Assembly (NCBI GenBank): GCA_031266495.1
Contig: JAISAX010000325.1
Span: 1 to 5,091, forward strand
Source of the DNA: Opitutaceae bacterium
GTDB lineage: Bacteria; Verrucomicrobiota; Verrucomicrobiae; Opitutales; Opitutaceae
DNA length: 5,091 nt
Reading direction: 5' to 3'
The notes beneath the pieces were generated by a model. The model saw only the letters and a list, made by a program, of their open reading frames with translations, was not told the origin of the DNA and made no database searches. Shown piece by piece: positions 1 to 5,005 of the stretch. How positions within the stretch are numbered: the first letter of the stretch is position 1; each line of letters starts with the position of its first letter. The position numbers were made by a program, and so were the translations under genes.

Positions 1-40
1 GCCCCACGCCGGAACCTGTCCTCTTTTAGGGATGCGCCCG

Positions 41-1480
41 CTATCGGGAAACGTCCGGATCCTTTGCCGCGGGTGGCGAATAGCGCGGATGGATACGCTC
101 CACTCCGCCTCGCGCCATATCTTTGGGGTAGGGAAACAGGGTTATTTTTGTGCCATCAGCCAACCTGGTATCCACGCCTTCCGGCACGACGCCTTTTTCC
201 CTCCATGCCACAACCATGTCCATGAAACCGGGCAACCCCGCGCCATGTCCCGCGCCCGGCACCAGATAGTAACGGAAAAAATCCTGTAGTTTTTCCATGG
301 ATCCCGCGTTTTCCGCGCAACGTTCATAATAGTCCAGCGTGGCATGATACGGGACCACCGAGTCCGCCGTCCCCGACAGCATGAGCAGTTTCCCGCCGCG
401 CGCATGGAATCGCGACAGGTCGGGGTTTTCCGCATTCAAATACGGCGCGAGCAAACGGGTGCAGGTATCCATATCTTTTTCGAAATCGAGCGCGCCGTAC
501 TTCACTTCCCGATGAAATGCCCATTGGAAGAGATAGAGATGACCGGTCGCATTGATAATGGAACTCCCGGGCGGCACGCCGTTGAAAATGCGTTCACCGC
601 CCGGGCTTTTCGGGCCGTCAAAGATTTTTCGCAGGCATTCCGCGTGTTTTGGCGTCAGGGTGGCGTCTCGTTTCATCGCCAGTTCGATGATCGCCTCCAC
701 GTCTTGCGCGGAGCAGCGCGGGTCGGAAATCATTTTTCCCGCAAAGGGCGGTTTTTCTTTCCGCGCCATGTAGTCCACCGCGGCGGTGATCAGGTTCTGG
801 TCCTGTTCACGGGTCAACCGGCATTGCTGCGCGAGTTGGTAGTTCCAGAGGAAATACGCATGGAGCGGTGTGCGGCAGTGCGCGGGCACGCGCGCGGCGA
901 TGCCGTCATAGTCCTCCGGATACCGTTGCGCTTCCTGCAATGCCTGTTGTCCGCCGGTTGATCCGCCGGAGAAATAGGAATACGCGGGCGGCTTTTTGTA
1001 AAAAACTTCGATGATCTGTTTTGCGGCCACGGTCATCAGATGGGTGGCGCGGAAGCCGAAGTCTTTCCAGACTTCCGGGTTTTGAATGCCGCAGTCCGGC
1101 TCCGGCGCCGTCCCCATGTCCGTGGTGGCGACGGCGTAGCCGCGTTTCAGGCCGTCGATCAGGCTGGTTTCGCTGATGCCTCCCGCCGCCCCGCCGTTGC
1201 CGATTCCTGCAAATCGGCTGTTCCATTGGTCGTCATCGGGCAGCCAGACTTCCACATAGCTGCAGGAGCCTTTGGCGGGCATCAGGACGAGTTTGACGAT
1301 CGTGCGCGCCGGCAGGTTGCCGGTGCCGTCACTGTGTACGGGGTTTGTAATCCGCCTGACCGACAGGATCTTGCCGTCATCGATTTTCAGTTTCCTGACG
1401 GCGTTCAGATCTCCGGCGTTTCCCGCCGAAAACAATACCCCGAACAGGATCCCCAGGTGGAGGTAACGGATAATGCGCAT
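41..1480 (-). CDS. Secreted tannase/feruloyl esterase family hydrolase (divergent)
   Basis: Predicted exported alpha/beta-hydrolase of the tannase/feruloyl esterase family, which cleaves aromatic esters such as gallate or ferulate esters; the actual substrate is not readable from sequence. I start it at the ATG at 1480 (479 aa) because a signal peptide begins there (MRIIRYLHLGIL..., likely cleaved after A22). The longer frame from a TTG at 1516 adds a Pro-rich leader with no sense as a signal. Family landmarks: WNSRFAGIGNGG (residues 86-97), GYAVATTDMG (114-123), DFGFRATHLMTVAAKQII (140-157), nucleophile motif SGGSTGG with Ser174, QRYPEDYDGI (185-194), Asp373 in GTADSVVP, and His412 in VPGAGHGAG. 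A lid-like insertion lies between about 205 and 360. Oddities: Gly replaces Cys next to both Ser174 and His412, the calcium-loop motif is not recognisable, and FPYP replaces the usual CPYP near 449. It lies 72 bp after the upstream PEP-CTERM gene, so cotranscription is possible. Family call is firm; substrate is open. Confidence 0.9.
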   Translation of the reverse strand: MRIIRYLHLGILFGVLFSAGNAGDLNAVRKLKIDDGKILSVRRITNPVHSDGTGNLPARTIVKLVLMPAKGSCSYVEVWLPDDDQWNSRFAGIGNGGAAGGISETSLIDGLKRGYAVATTDMGTAPEPDCGIQNPEVWKDFGFRATHLMTVAAKQIIEVFYKKPPAYSYFSGGSTGGQQALQEAQRYPEDYDGIAARVPAHCRTPLHAYFLWNYQLAQQCRLTREQDQNLITAAVDYMARKEKPPFAGKMISDPRCSAQDVEAIIELAMKRDATLTPKHAECLRKIFDGPKSPGGERIFNGVPPGSSIINATGHLYLFQWAFHREVKYGALDFEKDMDTCTRLLAPYLNAENPDLSRFHARGGKLLMLSGTADSVVPYHATLDYYERCAENAGSMEKLQDFFRYYLVPGAGHGAGLPGFMDMVVAWREKGVVPEGVDTRLADGTKITLFPYPKDMARGGVERIHPRYSPPAAKDPDVSR

Positions 1481-1518
1481 GTGTGATGTGTGTGGAATCG
1501 GGGGGAGGGGGAACAAGC

Positions 1519-1538
1519 AAAAACCGTATCCAGAACGG
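1519..1538 (-). terminator. Weak candidate hairpin plus T-run after the first PEP-CTERM gene
   Basis: Read on the minus strand, CCGT and ACGG flank a 7-base loop and are followed directly by TTTTT, 14 bases after the stop codon of the gene ending at 1553. The stem is only 4 bp, well below a typical intrinsic terminator, so it may attenuate rather than end transcription into the tannase gene, or do nothing. Confidence 0.25.
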
Positions 1539-1552
1539 AGGAGGAAGGAGAG

Positions 1553-2404
1553 TCAGTTTTTGCCGGTGTGTGCGGCGCGTCGATACAGCAGGGTGGCGAG
1601 GCCGAGGGCTGCGCCTGCCGCCATGAGCGCGGTGGTGGCGGCGGACTCGGGAACGGGGACAGGGACGGCGGTGAGCTGGAGGCCGTTGAGGGGGAGTCCA
1701 TAACTGCCGCTGGAATCGGGAGCGGCATGGATGAGGAGTTTTCCCGAGGCGTCGGTGGTGGCGGTGATCGTGGTCGAGAAGAGGTAGTTGTCGGTCGTCC
1801 TTGTGAAGGCGTAGCCGCCGGTAAAGGTGATCGAGCTGGTGTCTCCGGCGGCTCCGGTGGTCCAGTCGGTAAAAATCATGGTACGACTATTTGTCGCGTT
1901 GGCGTCGTAGGAGAAAAACCGGATCTCATAGGCGCTGCTCGCCCGAAGGCCTGAAAATTCCAGGAGGATTTTCCCGTTCCCTCCGCTACCGGAGCCAGCG
2001 GGCTGGAGGGCGTCGCGGTAAAGGTCGCCGTAGGTGAAGGTGTCGGTGTCGGCGTTGGCTTCGCCGGAAAGGGAGATTTCGCCGCGGTCGCGGGCGGTAA
2101 AGTCTCCCTCGGCACCGTCGGTGATGGTGTTTCCCCGGGCAATCGTGAGGGTGACGGAGCCGGTGGCGGTAAACTCCTCGTCGAGTCCGTTGAAGGTGTT
2201 CGCGAGGGGGCCTTTGTTGCTGCCCGTACCGGTGTTGATCGCCACGAAGCCCGCCTGCGTGGGCGAGGGGCCGCCGGAACCGGCGTTGAAATCGACCGAG
2301 AGAAAGGGCTGGGCGGCGAAGGCGGTCGGGACGACAAGGACGGCAGGGAGCAGCAGCAGGCTGCCTGCGACTGTGAGGATTCGGTGTATTATTTGAATTT
2401 TCAT
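1553..2404 (-). CDS. PEP-CTERM sorting domain protein, copy A
   Basis: A 283-aa secreted protein of unknown function with a PEP-CTERM-type sorting tail, expected to be handled by an exosortase and sent to the cell surface or an extracellular matrix. Residues 1-30 form a signal peptide (Lys/His-Arg start, LLLLPAVLVV core, cleavage near AFA-A). The middle is Thr/Ser/Gly-rich and beta-like, with blocks LNG/DEEFTATGS, RDRGE, FTYGDLYRD, AYEIRFFSYD, MIFTDWTTG, ITFTGGYAF and FSTTITATTDASGKLLI. The tail has VPES at 251-254, a hydrophobic helix from about 258 to 274, then YRR and a short AHTGKN end. It is a clear paralogue of the gene at 2515-3315, colinear over the full length. The ATG start is supported by 25 bp of identity with the sibling around the start codon; no Shine-Dalgarno sequence is visible. 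The VPES form differs from the usual VPEP. No catalytic domain is recognised. Confidence 0.85.
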   Translation of the reverse strand: MKIQIIHRILTVAGSLLLLPAVLVVPTAFAAQPFLSVDFNAGSGGPSPTQAGFVAINTGTGSNKGPLANTFNGLDEEFTATGSVTLTIARGNTITDGAEGDFTARDRGEISLSGEANADTDTFTYGDLYRDALQPAGSGSGGNGKILLEFSGLRASSAYEIRFFSYDANATNSRTMIFTDWTTGAAGDTSSITFTGGYAFTRTTDNYLFSTTITATTDASGKLLIHAAPDSSGSYGLPLNGLQLTAVPVPVPESAATTALMAAGAALGLATLLYRRAAHTGKN

Positions 2405-2415
2405 AGATACATAGA
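2391..2415 (-). repeat. Start-codon block, copy A
   Basis: These 25 bp span the ATG of copy A and are identical to 3302-3326, which span the ATG of copy B. The match supports choosing MKIQI as the start in both genes. The upstream side reads TCTATGTATCT immediately before ATG and has no purine-rich ribosome-binding site. Confidence 0.8.
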
Positions 2416-2429
2416 CAACCTGTCGCTGC

Positions 2430-2441
2430 TTGTGCGCACAA
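2430..2441. promoter_or_regulatory. Perfect 12-bp palindrome upstream of PEP-CTERM copy A
   Basis: TTGTGCGCACAA is a perfect palindrome centred about 32 bp upstream of the ATG of copy A. Copy B has a shortened version, CTGTGCACAA, at the same distance. This looks like an operator for a dimeric DNA-binding protein, possibly the LacI-family regulator in this window. The link to any regulator is inference only. Confidence 0.4.
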
Positions 2442-2443
2442 TC

Positions 2444-2483
2444 GGGTCATCACGCACCTCGTTGCATCAGTGTGTGCGGGGGG
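2444..2483 (-). repeat. Conserved upstream block, copy A
   Basis: This 40-bp block upstream of copy A matches 3355-3394 upstream of copy B at 39 of 40 positions (one T/C difference). It sits 40-79 bp before the start codon and runs into a G tract. The bases between this block and the start-codon block differ more between copies, so the block is either a conserved regulatory or leader element or a patch of recent duplication or gene conversion. Confidence 0.75.
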
Positions 2484-2504
2484 AGGGGGAGGGGGGGGGG
2501 AGGG
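2478..2504 (+). repeat. G-run cluster upstream of PEP-CTERM copy A
   Basis: The plus strand reads G6-A-G5-A-G10-A-G3: four G-runs with single-A loops, a textbook pattern for a G-quadruplex. It starts 74 bp upstream of the copy A ATG, on the template strand for that gene. The G10 run is also long enough to be prone to length slippage. Confidence 0.75.
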
Positions 2505-2514
2505 TGAGCCGGAG

Positions 2515-3315
2515 TCAGTTTTTGCCGGTGTGTGCTGTGCGTCGGTACAGCAGGATAGCGAGGCAGACGGCGCCTGTCGCCATGAGCGCGGTGGCGGCGG
2601 ACTCGGGGACGGCAGCAGAGACGTGGGTCAACTGGAATCCGTTAAGGAGGGCTGAATAGCTGCCGCCAGGGGTCTCCCGGATGAGGAGTTTCCCACTGGC
2701 GTCGGTGGTGGCGGTGATCGTGGTCGAGAAGATGTGGTTGTCGGTGGTATCGGTGAAGATGTAGCCGCCGGTAAAGGTGATGGAGCCGGTGTTGCCGGCG
2801 ACACCGGTGGTCCAGTCGGTGAAGGTCATGGTCCGGCTGCTGCTTGCATCGTTGTCGTAGGTGAAGAACCGGATTTCGTAGAGGGTGTTCGCGTTCAGGC
2901 CCGAGAAACCGAGCGTGGCGGTGGCACCGTTCGCGTTGGAGCCTGTTCGCAGGACCGTATCGCGATAAATGTCGGAATAGGTGAAACTGCCGCTGTCGGT
3001 GGAGGGGGTGCCGCGGTCGCGAGTGAGAAACTGGCCCGTTCCCGCGAGAGTGTTCCCCGAGGCAATCGTGAATACGACGGTGCCGGTGGCGGTAAATTCC
3101 GTGTCGAGTCCGGCAAGGGTCCTCTCGATAGGGCCCGTGGTGGCACCTGTCGGTATGCCGATCGATGCAAATCCCGCCTGTATTGTGCTGGCCGCGGGAT
3201 TGTTGCCTGCGCCAATATCCACACTCAGAAATGTCTGGGCCGGGAGGGGGGAGAGAAATGCCGGAAGCAGCAAAAGGCTGCCTGTGAGGATGCCGTGCAA
3301 GATTTGAATTTTCAT
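2515..3315 (-). CDS. PEP-CTERM sorting domain protein, copy B
   Basis: A 266-aa secreted protein, paralogue of the gene at 1553-2404, of unknown function and predicted to be sorted by an exosortase. I start it at the ATG at 3315 (MKIQILHGIL), which matches the sibling's start; an ATG 24 bp further upstream would add MPKIFYVS and spoil the signal peptide. Features: signal peptide over residues 1-26 or so (LLLLPAFLSPLPAQT), then SVDIGAG, GLDTEFTATGT, RDRGT, FTYSDIYRD, GLNANTLYEIRFFTYD, MTFTDWTTG, ITFTGGYIF and STTITATTDASGKLLI. The tail has VPES at 236-239, a hydrophobic stretch of about 16 residues, YRR and the end AHTGKN. It is 17 residues shorter than copy A, mainly through missing residues between the RDRG block and FTYSD and elsewhere in the central region. 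The intergenic distance to copy A is 110 bp, and copy A has its own upstream module, so the two may be transcribed separately. Confidence 0.85.
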   Translation of the reverse strand: MKIQILHGILTGSLLLLPAFLSPLPAQTFLSVDIGAGNNPAASTIQAGFASIGIPTGATTGPIERTLAGLDTEFTATGTVVFTIASGNTLAGTGQFLTRDRGTPSTDSGSFTYSDIYRDTVLRTGSNANGATATLGFSGLNANTLYEIRFFTYDNDASSSRTMTFTDWTTGVAGNTGSITFTGGYIFTDTTDNHIFSTTITATTDASGKLLIRETPGGSYSALLNGFQLTHVSAAVPESAATALMATGAVCLAILLYRRTAHTGKN

Positions 3316-3326
3316 AGATACATAGA
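3302..3326 (-). repeat. Start-codon block, copy B
   Basis: Identical 25-bp counterpart of 2391-2415, covering the ATG at 3315 and its immediate upstream bases. No Shine-Dalgarno sequence is visible here either. Confidence 0.8.
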
Positions 3327-3342
3327 AAATCTTCGGCATTTG

Positions 3343-3352
3343 CTGTGCACAA
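3343..3352. promoter_or_regulatory. Short palindrome upstream of PEP-CTERM copy B
   Basis: CTGTGCACAA contains the perfect 8-bp palindrome TGTGCACA. It lies about 32 bp upstream of the copy B ATG, the same distance as the 12-bp palindrome before copy A. It differs from that palindrome by loss of the central GC pair and one end base. It is a candidate operator half of a shared control module; the evidence is positional only. Confidence 0.35.
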
Positions 3353-3354
3353 CA

Positions 3355-3394
3355 GGGTCATCACGCACCTCGTTGCACCAGTGTGTGCGGGGGG
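3355..3394 (-). repeat. Conserved upstream block, copy B
   Basis: Counterpart of 2444-2483 with 39 of 40 bases identical, placed at the same distance from its start codon. On the coding strand its core reads TGCAACGAGGTGCGTGATGA. I see no match to a familiar sigma-factor promoter or riboswitch. Confidence 0.75.
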
Positions 3395-3407
3395 GGGGGG
3401 AGGGGGG
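3389..3407 (+). repeat. G12-A-G6 homopolymer tract upstream of PEP-CTERM copy B
   Basis: Twelve consecutive G, one A, then six G, beginning 74 bp upstream of the copy B ATG, exactly as in copy A. A purine-rich stretch with further short G-runs follows. A homopolymer this long is slippage-prone in bacteria and also a frequent source of sequencing error. Confidence 0.75.
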
Positions 3408-3432
3408 AAGGAGGGAGAAAGAGACGATGTTG

Positions 3433-3475
3433 CCATTGGCGCGGGAGCGCCTGGGACCGCCGGCATCTTGCCGGC
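3433..3475 (+). repeat. Left arm of inverted repeat
   Basis: Starts CCATTGGCGCGGGAGCGCCT and ends in GCCGGC. It is the reverse complement of 3600-3642 except for one mismatch at 3447 (G) against 3628 (T). Confidence 0.9.
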
Positions 3476-3502
3476 CCCGGCGGAGTGGCCCCGGCGGAGT
3501 GG
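3475..3502 (+). repeat. Two tandem 14-bp repeats inside the fold-back element
   Basis: CCCCGGCGGAGTGG occurs twice in direct succession (3475-3488 and 3489-3502), followed by a degenerate third piece, CATCGGCGGA. Confidence 0.85.
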
Positions 3503-3599
3503 CATCGGCGGAAATAATAAAAACGTCCCTGTCGTAGCCTCCTCTTCCGCCTCTCCTTTTCCGCCTCTCCGCCGGGGATCACGGACCACTCCATCGCAT

Positions 3600-3642
3600 G
3601 CCGGCAAGATGCCGGCGGTCCCAGGCGTTCCCGCGCCAATGG
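3600..3642 (-). repeat. Right arm of inverted repeat
   Basis: Reverse-complement partner of 3433-3475, ending ...CCCGCGCCAATGG. TGTTG follows directly. Confidence 0.9.
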
Positions 3643-3686
3643 TGTTGTTACGCTGTTTTTCTTGCCGGGGCTTCGGGGGAGGGGGG

Positions 3687-4754
3687 TCAGCGCATCTGGC
3701 GCGTGGTGCCGCCATCGACCCATTCGCCTTCGATGAAGAGTGTGCGGGGGTAGATCGGGACGCCGCGCTGGTTGAGGGTGAGTTGCTCCGCGATGATGCG
3801 GGCTCCCGCCGCGCCGACAAACTCGGTGTGCTGTTCGATGCCGCTCCAGTACGTTTCGTGAGGGTGGTGGCTGAGGCAGGCGAGGCCGACGTCGCCGGGG
3901 GTGTCCACGCGCTCGGAGGCCAGCCAGTCGAGCACGTCGTGGGTGAGGCAGACGATGGCGTCCGGGCGGTGCTGCCTGAACCAGGCGAGGAAGCCTCTGC
4001 GGTTCCAGTCGCTCAGCCAGGTGGGGACAAAGGGGGGGAGGGGGGGGCCGGCGACGCGTTTTTGCGCGTGGAGCAGCCAGGCGGCCTGAAAGGTGCCTGC
4101 CGCATAACGGTTCGCCCGGCCGGGGATGGCCAGGCCGACCCGGCGGTAGCCGAGCCGGCGCAACCGGCGGAGGAGCAGGCTCATGTTGTGGTAGTGGTTG
4201 CTGGCGGCACAGGAGAAGCGGGGCGACACGTGCATGAAGCCGAGCGTGGCCACGGAGAACCGGGGCCAGTCGAGCCGGATGCGGACGAAGGGATTTTCGA
4301 AGGGTGCGATCAGGACGCCATCCACGCCGCGGGCCACGAGGATGTCGTTGCAGCGCTTGTTGGTGATGCCTTTGTCCACGAGGGAAATGGGGTCCAGTTC
4401 GAAGCCCAGCTCAAAGGCCTGCTGCCGGGCGCCGTCGTAGATTTTCCGATACGAGAGGACTTCTCTGGACCAGGTTTCGAGCGGGTAAGGGGTGAGGAAG
4501 GCGATGGTGGCCCTGGGGGGCGCGTGGTGAATGCCGCGCACGCGCTGCATGTTGGCCGTGACGTAGGGGTTTTGTTGATACCCCATTTCCCGGGCCAGGC
4601 GGGCAATGCGTTCGCGCGTGGCGGGCGCGATGGAGGGGTGGTGCTTGAGCGCCCGGCTGACGGTGGAGCGCGAGACGCTGGCGGCCGCGGCAAGCTGGTC
4701 CTGGGTGGGGGAGGAGGCTGACAGTTGGGACTGGATCACACCGTGCGAATACAC
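3687..4754 (-). CDS. LacI-family transcriptional regulator
   Basis: A 355-aa cytoplasmic DNA-binding regulator of the LacI/GalR family, expected to bind a palindromic operator as a dimer and respond to a small ligand, often a sugar. The helix-turn-helix lies at residues 17-36 (TQDQLAAAASVSRSTVSRAL), followed by HPSIAPATRERIARLAREMGY (39-59) and the hinge-like NPYVTANMQRVR (62-73). The periplasmic-binding-protein-like core runs from about 80 to the end: ATIAFLTPYPLE, DGVLIAPFEN (145-154), YRRVGLAIPGR (203-213), RPDAIVCLTHDVLDWL (263-278), DVGLACLSH (288-296), WSGIEQHTEFVGAAGARII (303-321), and the closing PRTLFIEGEWVDGGTTR. The start is a GTG; an in-frame TGA lies 18 bases upstream and no in-frame ATG precedes the HTH. 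A second GTG 15 bases downstream is also possible. No Shine-Dalgarno sequence is seen. Ligand and targets cannot be read from the sequence; the next genes downstream are separated from it by 371 bp. Confidence 0.92.
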   Translation of the reverse strand: MYSHGVIQSQLSASSPTQDQLAAAASVSRSTVSRALKHHPSIAPATRERIARLAREMGYQQNPYVTANMQRVRGIHHAPPRATIAFLTPYPLETWSREVLSYRKIYDGARQQAFELGFELDPISLVDKGITNKRCNDILVARGVDGVLIAPFENPFVRIRLDWPRFSVATLGFMHVSPRFSCAASNHYHNMSLLLRRLRRLGYRRVGLAIPGRANRYAAGTFQAAWLLHAQKRVAGPPLPPFVPTWLSDWNRRGFLAWFRQHRPDAIVCLTHDVLDWLASERVDTPGDVGLACLSHHPHETYWSGIEQHTEFVGAAGARIIAEQLTLNQRGVPIYPRTLFIEGEWVDGGTTRQMR

Positions 4755-4931
4755 CCAAAAACAGGACGGGGTTCAAGCCGGATGCACCGCGGACGCATCT
4801 CAACGTGAGGTGCGCCCGCGCCTGCGCCCGTTCGCGGGATGAAGCGCCGATATTCATCAACGGCAACGGGTGCAGCGGGCGCACGTGAATGTTTTGTGCC
4901 GGGATATGGATAACAGATGTACCGGGTCAGA

Positions 4932-4945
4932 GGTAACACTTTACC
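4932..4945. promoter_or_regulatory. Small inverted repeat GGTAA-CACT-TTACC
   Basis: A 5-bp perfect inverted repeat with a 4-base centre, nested with a second pair CGGGT (4923-4927) / ACCCG (4943-4947). It could be an operator, or a weak hairpin at the end of the prepilin-like transcript. There is no T-run, so an intrinsic terminator is unlikely. Confidence 0.25.
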
Positions 4946-4951
4946 CGAGTC

Positions 4952-4987
4952 CTTTGACCTTCGACCTTCCGACTTCCGACCTTTGAC
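4952..4987 (-). repeat. Degenerate heptamer tandem repeat (GTCRRAR type)
   Basis: Five units read on the minus strand: GTCAAAG, GTCGGAA, GTCGGAAG, GTCGAAG, GTCAAAG, with lengths 7-7-8-7-7. The array begins 18 bases after the stop codon of the partial gene at the right edge. It is a low-complexity intergenic repeat; no function is evident. Confidence 0.75.
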
Positions 4988-5005
4988 TGCACAATGGCCG
5001 CCGTT

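Larger units (their letters stand above)
3433..3642. mobile_element. Fold-back (MITE/REP-like) inverted-repeat element
   Basis: A 210-bp element with 43-bp terminal inverted repeats matching at 42 of 43 positions and a centre of 124 bp. TGTTG occurs immediately outside both ends (3428-3432 and 3643-3647), as a 5-bp target duplication would. The arms contain GCCGGC-ATCTT-GCCGGC, itself a small hairpin, so each arm also resembles a REP unit. Inside, CCCCGGCGGAGTGG is repeated twice in tandem (3475-3502), and the right half carries imperfect inverted copies (CCACTCC, CCGCCGGGG), so homology between halves extends beyond the 43 bp. No transposase is encoded; if mobile, it would be moved in trans. 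It begins 44 bp downstream of the LacI-family stop codon and could also act as a transcription barrier. Confidence 0.6.
3316..3686. other. 371-bp intergenic region between LacI regulator and PEP-CTERM copy B
   Basis: No credible gene lies here. From right to left it holds a G5-A-G6 run beside the LacI stop (3675-3686), a fold-back inverted-repeat element (3433-3642), a purine-rich stretch, a G12 tract, the 40-bp conserved block, a partial palindrome and the start-codon block of copy B. The long frames that cross it on both strands are GC-rich artefacts. Confidence 0.8.
4755..5005. other. 251-bp intergenic region upstream of the LacI regulator
   Basis: No gene is supported here. It should contain the regulator's promoter, but I cannot identify a convincing -35/-10 pair. 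It holds a 10-bp inverted repeat (4810-4819 with 4875-4884, GTGCGCCCGC), a small hairpin at 4932-4945 and a heptamer-type repeat at 4952-4987. Confidence 0.7.

Noticed and set aside
38..49. CCCG-CTAT-CGGG inverted repeat overlapping the tannase stop codon, as a terminator.
   Set aside because: The stem is only 4 bp and no T-run follows on the minus strand; it is likely chance in GC-rich sequence.
1481..1516. Alternative TTG start for the tannase-family gene, adding 12 residues.
   Set aside because: The added leader is translated from a C-rich tract and would bury the signal peptide; the ATG at 1480 begins a normal signal sequence.
3316..3339. Upstream ATG for PEP-CTERM copy B, adding MPKIFYVS.
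   Set aside because: The paralogue has no equivalent ATG, and the identical start-codon block points to MKIQI in both genes.
3370..3390. Possible sigma-54 promoter upstream of the PEP-CTERM genes, considered because some PEP-CTERM systems use sigma-54 control.
   Set aside because: The GG and GC elements in copy B are 11 bases apart instead of 10, and copy A lacks the GG, so the consensus is not met.
2642..3820. A 392-codon minus-strand frame crossing the fold-back element and PEP-CTERM copy B.
   Set aside because: It overlaps the end of the LacI gene and all of copy B in another frame, with an Arg/His/Pro-rich composition. The pieces reading GTAGILPA and AGKMPAVPG are simply translations of the inverted-repeat arms.
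3345..4721. A 458-codon open frame on the plus strand, antisense to the LacI regulator.
   Set aside because: Its product is low-complexity Gly/Ala/Val/Glu-rich with no domain, it mirrors the codons of a clear LacI gene, and it also runs through the non-coding fold-back element. It is a typical GC-rich shadow frame.
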